DNA of 64,000 nucleotides. Origin: WLMZ01 sp963732585. GTDB taxonomy: Bacteria; Actinomycetota; Acidimicrobiia; Acidimicrobiales; Ilumatobacteraceae. Shown here piece after piece: positions 8,714 to 16,653 of this stretch. The notes beneath the pieces are model-generated. The model had not been told where the DNA came from. It saw only the letters and a program-made list of their open reading frames with translations, and did no database searches. The stretch is from NCBI GenBank assembly GCA_963732585.1, contig CAVSZY010000003.1:744001-808000 (forward strand), written 5' to 3'. The stretch's first letter is position 1, and the number at the start of each line of letters is the position of its first letter. The translations under genes and the position numbers were made by a program.

Positions 8714-9904
8714 ATGGACCTCCACCTCAACGATTCTGAACTGGCCAGTTGCGTCGGCTGCGGACTGTGCCTGGCGCATTGTCCGACCTATCGAGTGACC
8801 AGCGAGGAAGGGCTGTCGCCACGCGGTCGGATCGCAGCCATGCGGCGCGTGCAATGGGAGGGTGCCGAGGTCGATGCCACCTTTGTCGAGTTCATGGAAA
8901 CGTGCGTGCAATGCCGTGGCTGCGAGCCGGCCTGCCCGTCAGGGGTGCCCTACGGCCACCTGATCGAAGCGACACGGACGGCCTTGACCGAGCATCATCG
9001 CAGCGTGCCGCGCTGGCAGCGGGTCGCACTCTCCCTGCTCGGCAATCATCGCCTGGTGCTCGTCGGTTCATCGTTACTGGCCGTCGCCCAACGCATCAAG
9101 CTGATCCCCCGCCGTCTCGGGCTGCCACCGCTGCCGTTGCGCCGCGGGCCACGTCTGCAGGCCACGGGCAGCGCTGCCTGGCTGTTCACCGGTTGCGTGA
9201 TGGACGCCTGGCAACGTGGCACCCATCGAGCGACGCAGCGGGTTCTCGCCGCTAGCGGCGTCGAATGTTCGTTGGCCGCGGCTGGTGGCGACTGTTGCGG
9301 GGCGCTCCACAGTCACGCCGGCTTGCACGACCAAGCCCGCAGACGAGCGCGGCGGACGATTGCCTCGATGCCCGGCGAAGCTGCGGTGGTGGTCAACTCA
9401 GCGGGGTGTGGGGCGGCGATGAAGGAATACGGCCACCTCCTCGACACCGACCAAGCCCGCGTCTTCTCGGCGCGTGTCGTCGACGTTCACGAGTTTCTGG
9501 CCCGACGCCTCGATGCCCTGCCAGCACCGCTCACCGGTTATCTACCGCCGACCGTCATCGTCCAAGAGCCATGCCATCTGCGTCATGTGCAACGAACCCA
9601 GGACGCCGTGCGTACGGTTCTCGCACCGTATGCCACCCTGATACCGCTCGACGACGATGGTCTTTGCTGTGGTGCTGGCGGCGCCTACTCGGCGCTGCAA
9701 CCCGAGCTCGCCGATCAGATTCGGGCACGCAAGTTTGCCTCGATAGAACGGGCGCAGACCGCCGGGCCGGTCGGCGCGACGGCGACGATTCTCGCCAGCG
9801 CCAACCCCGGTTGTGCGATGCATCTTGCCGAGGGCGCAGAACAACGCGGCCTGCGCGTCGTGCATCCGATGGAGATCATCGATCAAGCGATAGGGGCGCG
9901 GTGA
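8714..9904 (+). CDS. glcF: Glycolate oxidase iron-sulfur subunit GlcF
   Basis: Encodes 396 residues. It has two N-terminal [4Fe-4S] motifs of the C-x2-C-x2-C-x3-CP type (CVGCGLCLAHCP and CVQCRGCEPACP). Two CCG domains follow, seen as FTGCVMDAW with GGDCCGALHSHAG, and EPCHLRHVQ with GLCCGAGGAY. This is the GlcF arrangement that passes electrons from GlcD/E to the membrane quinone pool. HSHAG replaces the more usual H-x-G context but keeps the histidines. The ATG at 8714 is preceded by a purine-rich GGTGGAGAT at 8702-8710. A much longer open frame extends upstream but is antisense to the aldehyde dehydrogenase and is not coding. The stop overlaps the next GTG start. Confidence 0.9.
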   Translation: MDLHLNDSELASCVGCGLCLAHCPTYRVTSEEGLSPRGRIAAMRRVQWEGAEVDATFVEFMETCVQCRGCEPACPSGVPYGHLIEATRTALTEHHRSVPRWQRVALSLLGNHRLVLVGSSLLAVAQRIKLIPRRLGLPPLPLRRGPRLQATGSAAWLFTGCVMDAWQRGTHRATQRVLAASGVECSLAAAGGDCCGALHSHAGLHDQARRRARRTIASMPGEAAVVVNSAGCGAAMKEYGHLLDTDQARVFSARVVDVHEFLARRLDALPAPLTGYLPPTVIVQEPCHLRHVQRTQDAVRTVLAPYATLIPLDDDGLCCGAGGAYSALQPELADQIRARKFASIERAQTAGPVGATATILASANPGCAMHLAEGAEQRGLRVVHPMEIIDQAIGAR

Positions 9905-10134
9905 ACGACGATTACACCGAGGCGCTGGAAGCGATCGTCGCGCAGCTCGACGACCTTGCCGAGCAACTCGCTGAGTTGGCCCTCGACGATCTGAAATCGT
10001 CACTGCGGCGCGGTGCTGGGCGCACGAGCGCCGCGGAACGTCGCATCACCCAGGCCCGCAGGGCCGTGGAGAAGGCGGCGCATCTGCTGCGTTCAGCCGG
10101 CGACGGCGCTGTCGACGACGAAGCTATTGAGTAG
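9901..10134 (+). CDS. Small helical hypothetical protein coupled to glcF
   Basis: Encodes 77 residues from a GTG start that overlaps the glcF stop (GTGA), so translation is likely coupled. The sequence is rich in Ala, Leu, Glu and Asp with a basic middle part (AAERRITQARRAVEKAAHLL) and looks like two or three helices. No motif or family is recognised. Its last 42 bases overlap the 3' end of the convergent LOG gene, an unusually long tail-to-tail overlap. Confidence 0.55.
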   Translation: MNDDYTEALEAIVAQLDDLAEQLAELALDDLKSSLRRGAGRTSAAERRITQARRAVEKAAHLLRSAGDGAVDDEAIE

Positions 10135-11136
10135 ATCGATCATCTGACGGAGATCGCCAAAGCCATGTTTGGCGAAGCTGAACGACACGCGATGCAGCTG
10201 CAGTTGGTCGTTTTCCTTGAGCTCGACCGGTAGCGGACCGCTGCGGTTGATCCGGCCACGCGTCGCCAGGCGACCGAACTGCTCGTTGAGCGTCTCCAAC
10301 TGCTCGTCGCTGAGTGCGTGCTGCATGCGCACGATCAGCAGATCGCCGACATAGCGCATGCTGTGGTAGTTGACGTAAAAGTTGTTGATCTCATGCACTG
10401 CGGTCTCGCACGACTCGGTGATCAGGTACAGCTCTCGGTCTGCCTCGGCAACGAGGCGGCGCTTGATCAGCTGCTCTTCGATGAAGTCGCGCACTCCTTC
10501 CCAATAGGGATCCCCCGGGGTGTCGAGAAAGACGATGGGTACCGGTAGGCCCTTGCCCGTCTGCGTCAGCGTCAGCAGCTCGAACATTTCGTCGAGGGTG
10601 CCGAAGCCGCCGGGGAGGCAGATGAAGGCCGCGCTCTCTTTGATCAACATCAATTTGCGGGTGAAGAAGTACTTCATGCTGACGTATTTGCTGTCGCCGG
10701 CGATCACCGGGTTGGCGCCTTGCTCAAAGGGCAGCCGAATGGAAACGCCGATGCTCTTCTCCCGTCCAGCTCCCTCCATCGCTGCCTGCATGATCCCTGG
10801 CCCTGCGCCGGTGACCACCATCCAGTCGTGGGCGGCGAGATGGGTGGCCACTTTTCGAGCTTGTAGGTACAACGGGTCGTCGGCCTTGGTTCGTGCCGAG
10901 CCGAAGATGGCCACCTTCTTGCGATCGCGGTAGGGGGCGAACATGGTGTAGGCCTCGCGCATTTCGATCAGCGCTGAGGTGGCGATCTTCAGATCGAGCG
11001 TCGCCGGCGCGTCGTTGATCAGACCTGCGGCGCAGCGAATCAGATCGGCGGCGAGGCGACGATTGTTCTTGGTGTCAAGGGCGGTGAGGAGCGCGTCGAC
11101 AGCTGCGGCGATATCCGGCGGGAGGTCGTTGTTCAC
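10093..11136 (-). CDS. LOG family (TIGR00730-type) Rossmann-fold protein
   Basis: Encodes 347 residues with the LYSINE DECARBOXYLASE-LIKE/LOG signature: IFGSARTKADDP, VVTGAGPGIMQAAMEGA, and the family hallmark PGGFGTLDE preceded by AAFICL. Proteins with PGGxGTxxE are cytokinin riboside 5'-monophosphate phosphoribohydrolases or related nucleotide 5'-monophosphate nucleosidases, not lysine decarboxylases. This member is longer than the classic 190-residue LOG and has N- and C-terminal extensions, as in the actinobacterial TIGR00730 long subgroup. The likely role is nucleotide hydrolysis in the cytoplasm. The gene is monocistronic and is followed tail to tail by the small gene after glcF. Confidence 0.82.
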   Translation of the reverse strand: MNNDLPPDIAAAVDALLTALDTKNNRRLAADLIRCAAGLINDAPATLDLKIATSALIEMREAYTMFAPYRDRKKVAIFGSARTKADDPLYLQARKVATHLAAHDWMVVTGAGPGIMQAAMEGAGREKSIGVSIRLPFEQGANPVIAGDSKYVSMKYFFTRKLMLIKESAAFICLPGGFGTLDEMFELLTLTQTGKGLPVPIVFLDTPGDPYWEGVRDFIEEQLIKRRLVAEADRELYLITESCETAVHEINNFYVNYHSMRYVGDLLIVRMQHALSDEQLETLNEQFGRLATRGRINRSGPLPVELKENDQLQLHRVSFSFAKHGFGDLRQMIDLLNSFVVDSAVAG

Positions 11137-11170
11137 GGGGCCAGGCTACGGCTCCTCAAGGGTCTCTAAA

Positions 11171-11186
11171 AAGTTTTCGGAAACTT
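11171..11186. promoter_or_regulatory. Perfect palindrome upstream of the LOG gene
   Basis: AAGTTT-TCGG-AAACTT is a perfect 6-base dyad with a four-base centre, located 35 bases upstream of the LOG start codon (11136). The position fits an operator or a small leader hairpin. No regulator can be named. Confidence 0.3.
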
Positions 11187-11313
11187 GCGTCATGAATGCA
11201 GGACTAGTTCGTTGAGCCTATGTACACGCAGCGCCTCACAGTTCTGCACAAACGAATCGCAAGACAAAGATCGAGCGGGAACCCATTGGTCACATGCTTC
11301 GCCAATGGGGCTC

Positions 11314-11343
11314 AAAAAGGTCGGTGACGCGGAAACGCCGACC
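11314..11343 (-). terminator. Rho-independent-type terminator of the tkt-tal operon
   Basis: Read on the minus strand, GGTCGG (from 11343) pairs with CCGACC (ending 11319) and is followed directly by TTTTT (11318-11314). It lies 83 bases after the transaldolase stop in the direction of transcription. The short six-pair GC stem with a five-T tail is a plausible intrinsic terminator. Confidence 0.55.
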
Positions 11344-11346
11344 CCC

Positions 11347-11404
11347 AGAGGTGCGTTGGGTGACGCATGGCGGAAGTGTCACCCACGCACCTCTTATTCT
11401 TTTT
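11347..11404 (+). terminator. Strong plus-strand hairpin with T-rich tail
   Basis: AGAGGTGCGTTGGGTGAC (11347-11364) pairs with GTCACCCACGCACCTCT (11378-11394) with a single bulged T. The 13-base loop is followed by TATTCTTTTT (11395-11404). It looks like an intrinsic terminator for plus-strand transcription, but no plus-strand gene lies upstream within the gap. The arms also resemble the palindromes at 44764 and 45835. Confidence 0.6.
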
Positions 11405-11425
11405 CAGAGCGATTGCGCCAACGGC

Positions 11426-12541
11426 TCAGCTTCTGAACTCGGTGGCCTTGACGGAGAGGGCAGCGAGCAATTCGTCGAAGCTCTTCTGGAAAGACTCCAC
11501 GCCGTCGCGCTCCAATTTGGCGGCGACATCATCGAGATCGACGCCAACGGCAGTCAGGCACCGCCAAGCGTCGGCTGCATCGGCGACGTCGACATCAACC
11601 CGGCGAGCCAGCGTGCCGTGATCGTCGAAAGCCTCCAACGTTGCATCCGGCAGGGTGTTCACCGTGTCCGGGCCGATCAATTCATCGACGTACAACGTGT
11701 CTGGGTATGCCGGATTCTTCGTGCTTGTCGAGGCCCACAGCGGTCGCTGGACGCGGGCTCCACGAGCGGCCAAGGCATCCCAGCGTGGCCCGTTGAAGGT
11801 CTGGCGGAAGAGACGATAGGCCAGCTTGCCCTGGGCCACTGCGGCTTTGCCGCGCAACTCCAGGGCTTCGAGGGTACCGATGGCATCGAGGCGTTTGTCG
11901 ATCTCGGAATCGACCCGGCTGATGAAAAAGCTGGCCACGCTGGCCACCTTGGAGAGATCGGCGCCAGGGTCCTGTGCCAGTTGTTCGAGACCGGCGATAT
12001 AGGCCTCCATCACCTTCTCGTAGCCGTCGAGGCTGAAGATCAGCGTGACGTTGATGCTGCGCCCTTCGGCGATCATCTGCTCGATGGCGGGCAGTCCGGC
12101 GGCGGTGCCGGGGATCTTGATCATGATGTTGCGGCGGTTGATCTTGAGGTGCAGATCTCGCGCCGCAACCAGGGTTGCTTGTGAATCGTTGGCCAGACTC
12201 GGGTCGACCTCGACGCTGACGTAGCCATCGAGGCCGTCGGTGTCGTCGTAAACCCCCTCGAACACATCGAGGGCACCGTTGATGTCCTGCAGGACCATCG
12301 CCCAATAGTCATCGATGATCGGGTTGTCGTCGCCAGCAAGTTCGCGGAACTGCTCGTCGTAGTCGGCAGAACCCTGAATCGCTTTTTGAAAGATCGTCGG
12401 ATTCGAGGTCAGGCCGCGTGCCCCGCGCTCGACCAGCGACTGCAACTGCCCTGAGGTCAAATAGCTTCGCTTGAGGTTGTCAATCCACGGACTTTGTTGA
12501 AACTCGGCGGCTAGGCGGACGAGACGACCCACGGCAGACAC
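11426..12541 (-). CDS. tal: Transaldolase
   Basis: Encodes 371 residues. Transfers a dihydroxyacetone unit between sugar phosphates in the non-oxidative pentose phosphate pathway. The Schiff-base lysine is K142 in NIMIKIPGT. Other family marks are LTSNPTIF near the N-terminus, SVEVDPSLA, INVTLIFSLDGY, and the C-terminal FISRVDSEIDKRL and WASTSTKNPAYPDTLYV. The length matches the actinobacterial Tal type that is encoded next to transketolase. It lies 15 bases downstream of tkt on the same strand, so the two are an operon with tkt first. Confidence 0.95.
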   Translation of the reverse strand: MSAVGRLVRLAAEFQQSPWIDNLKRSYLTSGQLQSLVERGARGLTSNPTIFQKAIQGSADYDEQFRELAGDDNPIIDDYWAMVLQDINGALDVFEGVYDDTDGLDGYVSVEVDPSLANDSQATLVAARDLHLKINRRNIMIKIPGTAAGLPAIEQMIAEGRSINVTLIFSLDGYEKVMEAYIAGLEQLAQDPGADLSKVASVASFFISRVDSEIDKRLDAIGTLEALELRGKAAVAQGKLAYRLFRQTFNGPRWDALAARGARVQRPLWASTSTKNPAYPDTLYVDELIGPDTVNTLPDATLEAFDDHGTLARRVDVDVADAADAWRCLTAVGVDLDDVAAKLERDGVESFQKSFDELLAALSVKATEFRS

Positions 12542-12556
12542 TCCCAGAACATTGGC

Positions 12557-14551
12557 TTATGCGGGGCGGACGATCCGTCGCGCCTCGTTGACGATAGCGC
12601 CAACATTGATGCCCAACTTGTCGAGCACCACGCCACCGGGAGCACTGGCCCCGAAACGGTCGATGCCAATCGACGACTCCGCGAACCGAGCCCAACCGAA
12701 GGTGACACCAGCTTCGACGCTGATCGTGGGCAGTGAGCGCGGCAAGATGGCCTCGCGTTCGGCTGGTGTGAGCCGATCGAAACGGTCCCAAGAAGGCATC
12801 GAGACGACCTGCGCATCGATGCCTTCGGCGGCCAACTGCGCCGCAGCGTCGACACACAAGTGCACTTCGCTACCTGTGCCGATCAGGACCAACTGCGGTT
12901 GCCCGCTGGCCGCGGCAACGACGATGCCAGCGCCGCCAGCAACGGCGCTGCCATCGGTGACCACCGGGATGGCTTGCCGGCTGAGAATCAGCGCGGTTGG
13001 ACCGTCGTGCTCGACGACTGCCCGCAACGCCGCACTGGTCTCGTTGGCATCGGCGGGGCGGATGACCTGCAGGCCGGGGATCAGCCGCAGGCTGGCCAAC
13101 TGCTCGACCGGCTGGTGCGTCGGGCCGTCTTCGCCGACGCCGACCGAGTCGTGGGTGAAGACGAAGAGCACCTTGGCCTTGGAGATGGCGGCGAGACGAA
13201 TCGCCGGGCGCATGTAGTCGGCGAAGACGAAAAACGTGCCGCCAGCTGGCAGAATCCCGCCGTGCAAGGCCATGCCGACCATTGCCGAACCCATCGCGTG
13301 CTCGCGAATGCCGTAATACACCTGACGTCCACCGGGGATGGCGGCGGACTGTGGCTGTTGACCGCTCAGCTTGGTGCCGGTGTTGCCGGTGAGATCGGCC
13401 GAACCGGAGACCAATCCAGGCAAGCCCGGTAGGGCGGCGTCGAACGCTTTCTGGATGGCTTGACGGGTGGCCAACTTCTCACCGAGTGGCAGCGTTGGAA
13501 GTTGCGCATCCCAGCCGCTGGTGCCGGTTCCGGCCCAGGCCGCTGCCCATGCGTCACGGTCGATGTCGGCCGCCTCGAACCGCTGCTGCCAGGCGTCGGA
13601 CAGGGTTGCGCCGCGCTGTGCGGTATGCGCCCGGTAGGCGTCGACGATCTCGGCCGGGGCCCAGAACGGTTGGTCGGGAATGCCCATCGCCGCTTTGGTG
13701 CGCGAGACGTGCTCGGCGGTGAACGGGTTGCCGTGGGCCTCGTGGCTGTCGGTGAAGTCGGGCGACGGGTAGCCAAGGTGGCTGCGCAGGATGATCAGGC
13801 TCGGCTTGTCTTCGACGGTGATCGCCGCGTTGAGCGCTGATTCCAGGGCGTCACAGTCGTTGGCGACCTCGCCAATGCTGTTGACATCCCAGCCGTAGGC
13901 CTCGAAGCGCTTGGCGACGTCGTCGCTGTAGGACAAGGCGGTGTCACCGTCGATGGTGATGTGGTTGTCGTCGTAGACGCAGATCAGGCTGCCGAGACCA
14001 AGATGGCCAGCGAGCGAGGCGGCCTCGTGGCTGACACCCTCCATAAAACAGCCGTCGCCGGCGATGACGAAGGTGCGATGGTGCTGCAGGTTGCGCCCGA
14101 AGCGGTCGGCGAGTACCCGCTCGGCAATTGCCATGCCGACGGCGTTGGCGAAACCTTGGCCGAGCGGGCCGGTGGTCACTTCGACGCCGGTGGTGTGGCC
14201 AACTTCGGGGTGGCCAGGCGTCAGCGAATCCCACTGGCGGAACTGCTCGATGTCGGCAAGTTCCAAGCCGTAACCGGAGAGAAACAACATCGAATACTGC
14301 AGGATCGAGGCGTGGCCGTTGCTGAGAATGAAGCGGTCGCGGTCGGCCCAATCCGGGCGGGCCGGGTCGTGGCGCATGACCCGGCTATAGAGCACGTGAG
14401 CTAGGGGAGCGAGTGCCATCGCTGTCCCCTGATGGCCGCTCTTGGCCTTCAGCGGAGCATCCATGGCCAAGCCACGGATGAGGTTGATGGCGGCTTGATC
14501 TTGTTCAGTTGTGAGAGCTTCGGGCACGGCTCGACTGTAGCGGCGAGCCAT
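12557..14551 (-). CDS. tkt: Transketolase
   Basis: Thiamine diphosphate enzyme of the pentose phosphate pathway (or Calvin-type rearrangements), 664 residues from the ATG at 14551. The N-terminal part shows LKAKSGHQGTAMALAPLAHVLY and the ThDP motif GDGCFMEGVSHEAASLAGHLG through to DDNHITIDG. The middle domain has ADLTGNTGTKL and GIREHAMGSAMVG. The catalytic TH segment reads VFTHDSVGVGEDGPTHQPVEQLA. A GTG at 14527 (8 codons in) is an equally possible start, as neither has a convincing Shine-Dalgarno. The frame stays open further upstream but shows no homology there. First gene of the tkt-tal operon. Confidence 0.95.
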   Translation of the reverse strand: MARRYSRAVPEALTTEQDQAAINLIRGLAMDAPLKAKSGHQGTAMALAPLAHVLYSRVMRHDPARPDWADRDRFILSNGHASILQYSMLFLSGYGLELADIEQFRQWDSLTPGHPEVGHTTGVEVTTGPLGQGFANAVGMAIAERVLADRFGRNLQHHRTFVIAGDGCFMEGVSHEAASLAGHLGLGSLICVYDDNHITIDGDTALSYSDDVAKRFEAYGWDVNSIGEVANDCDALESALNAAITVEDKPSLIILRSHLGYPSPDFTDSHEAHGNPFTAEHVSRTKAAMGIPDQPFWAPAEIVDAYRAHTAQRGATLSDAWQQRFEAADIDRDAWAAAWAGTGTSGWDAQLPTLPLGEKLATRQAIQKAFDAALPGLPGLVSGSADLTGNTGTKLSGQQPQSAAIPGGRQVYYGIREHAMGSAMVGMALHGGILPAGGTFFVFADYMRPAIRLAAISKAKVLFVFTHDSVGVGEDGPTHQPVEQLASLRLIPGLQVIRPADANETSAALRAVVEHDGPTALILSRQAIPVVTDGSAVAGGAGIVVAAASGQPQLVLIGTGSEVHLCVDAAAQLAAEGIDAQVVSMPSWDRFDRLTPAEREAILPRSLPTISVEAGVTFGWARFAESSIGIDRFGASAPGGVVLDKLGINVGAIVNEARRIVRPA

Positions 14552-14594
14552 CGGTCGGATTGGAACGGTCGTCAAGATCGACGTGCTACGGCTC

Positions 14595-14633
14595 GCGCTT
14601 GCGCTTGCGCTTCTCTGTCTCTGTCTCTCTCTT
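14595..14633. repeat. Simple-sequence tract in the tkt leader
   Basis: Three perfect GCGCTT units (14595-14612) run directly into CTCTGT x2 and a CTCTCTCTT run (14613-14633). On the minus strand this is a purine-rich AAGAGAGAGACAGAGACAG tract 44-82 bases upstream of the tkt start. It may be an mRNA leader element, or a slippage-prone join between the housekeeping region and the accessory patch. Confidence 0.6.
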
Positions 14634-14637
14634 GACG

Positions 14638-15189
14638 ATGGTTGCCAGCCTTGTGGCGGCCGGTGACGAACTCGAATACCGGATGCGTCAATCAGAATCC
14701 GGCTGCCTGTCATGACAGTGCCATCCTGGCGGTTCCGCCTACACCCGGGAAATGTACATCGGCCGAAACCAGGCGACCACTTCCGTCCAGTGCGGGAACC
14801 TTCCGTTGCCGTGCGACGTCTCGTCCAGCTACGACCTCATTGTCGGAGGCTACGCAGCCACATCCGGACAGATTGTGCGAGCATCAGGTGCACGGATCGG
14901 AGAAACCGGCGGTTACCAGGTGCCTGGCGACACTAGCGATGTTTGCAGGTACTACACGACACAAGCCCGATGGTTTTGTGGGTTGAAGGTGCTCAACTTC
15001 GTTCCAGGCAACGGAAACTATCACTGGGATCAAGGTGACAGCGGCGGCCCCATTTACATGGTGCTCAATACATACAACTATTATGCGGTTGGCATCATCT
15101 CGGGAAAGCACTCCACCGGCCTGACATTTTGCTACACGCCGATTGCCAGGGCCCTCGCCGACTTCTCCGTAACCCTCGTCACGACATGA
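14638..15189 (+). pseudogene. Relic of a secreted chymotrypsin-type serine protease
   Basis: The frame opened by ATG at 14638 reads 25 codons to an in-frame TGA at 14713, then continues open in the same frame to 15189. An ATG at 14752 gives a 145-residue product. The C-terminal half has the S1 nucleophile motif DQGDSGGPIY and cysteines in the spacing of secreted S1 proteases (streptogrisin-like end). No TAAHC-type histidine motif and no signal peptide precede it, so it is a 5'-truncated, probably inactive remnant. Its stop codon originally overlapped the start of the lipoprotein gene now at 16646 (ATGA), and the IS256 element inserted exactly there. If the TGA is a sequencing error the gene would still lack the His region. 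Confidence 0.65.
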
Positions 15190-15193
15190 GGTT
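15185..15193 (+). repeat. Left copy of the 9-bp target site duplication
   Basis: CATGAGGTT here is repeated exactly at 16645-16653, directly flanking both ends of the IS element. It contains the overlapping stop (TGA) and start (ATG) of the two genes that were adjacent before insertion. Confidence 0.9.
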
Positions 15194-16644
15194 GAGGTTG
15201 TCCCGGGTTCTGTTGAAGTGAGGTGGTGATCCCTCCCCGGGCTGTGCCGTTGCTGGCATTGTTCGAGGGTCCTCCAAGACACCCGACAAAAGGGAAGGGA
15301 TCACCGATGAAGAAGGTACCTGTCGTGAAGATCACGACACCGCAAGCTGCTAGCGAACTGGCCGGTTTGCCGTTCGAAGCGACCGTGATGATGAGCGATG
15401 TCGCTGGCGCGCTGCGCGAGGGGCTGTTGGCGTTCTCGACCGCCGCAGGGCTGGTGGTGATGCAGCAGATGTTGACCGCCGAGCTGACGGCGATCGTCGG
15501 TGCGAAACACGCCAAGCTCGGTGACGAGCGAATCGGGAACTGGCACGGAACAACGACTGGTCAGGTTGTGCTCGGTGGTCGCAAGCTCAGCGTTGAACGC
15601 CCTCGTGGCCGCATTGATGGTGACGAGGTCCACTTGGCGACGTGGGAAACGTTTGCTTCGGAGGACTTGTTGCGTCAGGTTGTTGTCGAGCGGATGCTTG
15701 CCGGGGTGGCGACGCGCCGCCACGAACAGGTCGCTGAACCAGTCGGGCAGGTCGCGGGGCGGGCGATGTCGAAATCCGCGGTGTCACGCCGCTTCGTCGC
15801 CGCCACCGAACAGGCGCTGACGGAGTTGTTGGCCCGTGATCTGTCCGAACTGCAAACGGCGGTGTTAATGATCGACGGACTCAACGTCGCTGATCAGATG
15901 ATCATTGTTGCCCTGGTCATCACGGCTGATGGCACGAAAGTGCCGGTCGGGATGGTGCTCGGCGACACCGAGAACAGCGTCGTCGTCAAGGACCTGCTCG
16001 CCGATCTTGTCGCCCGTGGGCTGCGCTACGAGCACGGGATCATCGCTGTGCTGGACGGTGCCAAGGCGTTACGTTCCGCCGTTGCCAAGGTGTTCGGCGA
16101 CCGGGCGCTCGTTCAGCGATGCACCATCCACAAACGCCGAAACGTCACCGGCTACCTTCCCGTCGATCAGCGTGACGCCGTCGACAAGCGGCTGGCGATC
16201 GCGTTCGCCCAACCCGACCCGGTCAAGGGCATCAAGGTCTGCCGGGATCTCGCCGCCCAACTCGACAAGGACCACCCTGACGCCGCCGGGTCGCTACGCG
16301 AAGGGCTCGAGGAGATGTTCACCGTTGCCCGACTCGGCGCACCGAAACGGTTGCGGGTGTCGCTGACGAACACGAACTGCATCGAGTCGATGATCTCCAT
16401 CGCCCGAACCACCACCGGGCGAGTCAAGTACTGGCAGAACGGAACAATGAAGAAACGATGGATCGCAGCATCGATGCTCGAAGCCGAACGATCTTTCCGC
16501 CGAATCAAAGGCCACGACGACCTACCCGTCTTCATGGCTGCAGTCCACAAGACGATCAACCCGACGGCACCAGCGGACTACGCTAACGTCAGCTGAACAA
16601 GACCAGGATCACCACCGGACTTCAACAGACAACGGGACATCCTC
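15194..16644 (+). mobile_element. IS256-family insertion sequence, intact, 1451 bp
   Basis: The ends are imperfect inverted repeats of about 39 bp: GAGGTTGTCCCGGGTTCTGT at the left (15194 on) and GAGGATGTCCCGTTGTCTGT as the reverse complement of the right end (up to 16644). Both continue into a shared TGAAGT..GGTGGTGATCC. The element is bounded by a perfect 9-bp direct repeat, the duplication length usual for IS256, and carries one full-length mutator-type transposase. Intact ends, an intact gene and an identical duplication point to recent transposition. Confidence 0.93.
15307..16596 (+). CDS. IS256 family (mutator-type) transposase
   Basis: Encodes 429 residues from ATG 15307, which has GGGAAGGGA 5-13 bases upstream. 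The DDE catalytic triad is visible as D190 in LMIDGLNVAD, D250 in VLDGAKALRS and E360 in TNCIESM. The latter is followed by the RTTTGRVKYWQNGTMKKRW end typical of actinobacterial IS256 members. The C-x2-H motif (RCTIHKRRNV) between the second D and the E is also conserved in the family. The frame is intact, so the element may be autonomous. It ends 48 bases before the right tip. Confidence 0.93.
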   Translation: MKKVPVVKITTPQAASELAGLPFEATVMMSDVAGALREGLLAFSTAAGLVVMQQMLTAELTAIVGAKHAKLGDERIGNWHGTTTGQVVLGGRKLSVERPRGRIDGDEVHLATWETFASEDLLRQVVVERMLAGVATRRHEQVAEPVGQVAGRAMSKSAVSRRFVAATEQALTELLARDLSELQTAVLMIDGLNVADQMIIVALVITADGTKVPVGMVLGDTENSVVVKDLLADLVARGLRYEHGIIAVLDGAKALRSAVAKVFGDRALVQRCTIHKRRNVTGYLPVDQRDAVDKRLAIAFAQPDPVKGIKVCRDLAAQLDKDHPDAAGSLREGLEEMFTVARLGAPKRLRVSLTNTNCIESMISIARTTTGRVKYWQNGTMKKRWIAASMLEAERSFRRIKGHDDLPVFMAAVHKTINPTAPADYANVS

Positions 16645-16653
16645 CATGAGGTT
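16645..16653 (+). repeat. Right copy of the 9-bp target site duplication
   Basis: CATGAGGTT, identical to 15185-15193. It supplies the ATG of the downstream lipoprotein gene, which therefore survived the insertion but lost its coupling to the upstream gene. Confidence 0.9.

Larger units (their letters stand above)
11137..11425. other. 289-base intergenic region with three hairpins and two opposed terminators
   Basis: No credible protein gene is seen here. From left to right it holds a 16-base palindrome close to the LOG start (11171-11186), a hairpin CCCATTGG/CCAATGGG (11282-11289 with 11302-11309), a hairpin plus T-run read on the minus strand (terminator of the tkt-tal operon), and a long hairpin plus T-rich tail read on the plus strand. 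The plus-strand terminator has no plus-strand gene upstream, so a short non-coding transcript running from about 11200 to 11404 is possible. This is inference only. Confidence 0.5.
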
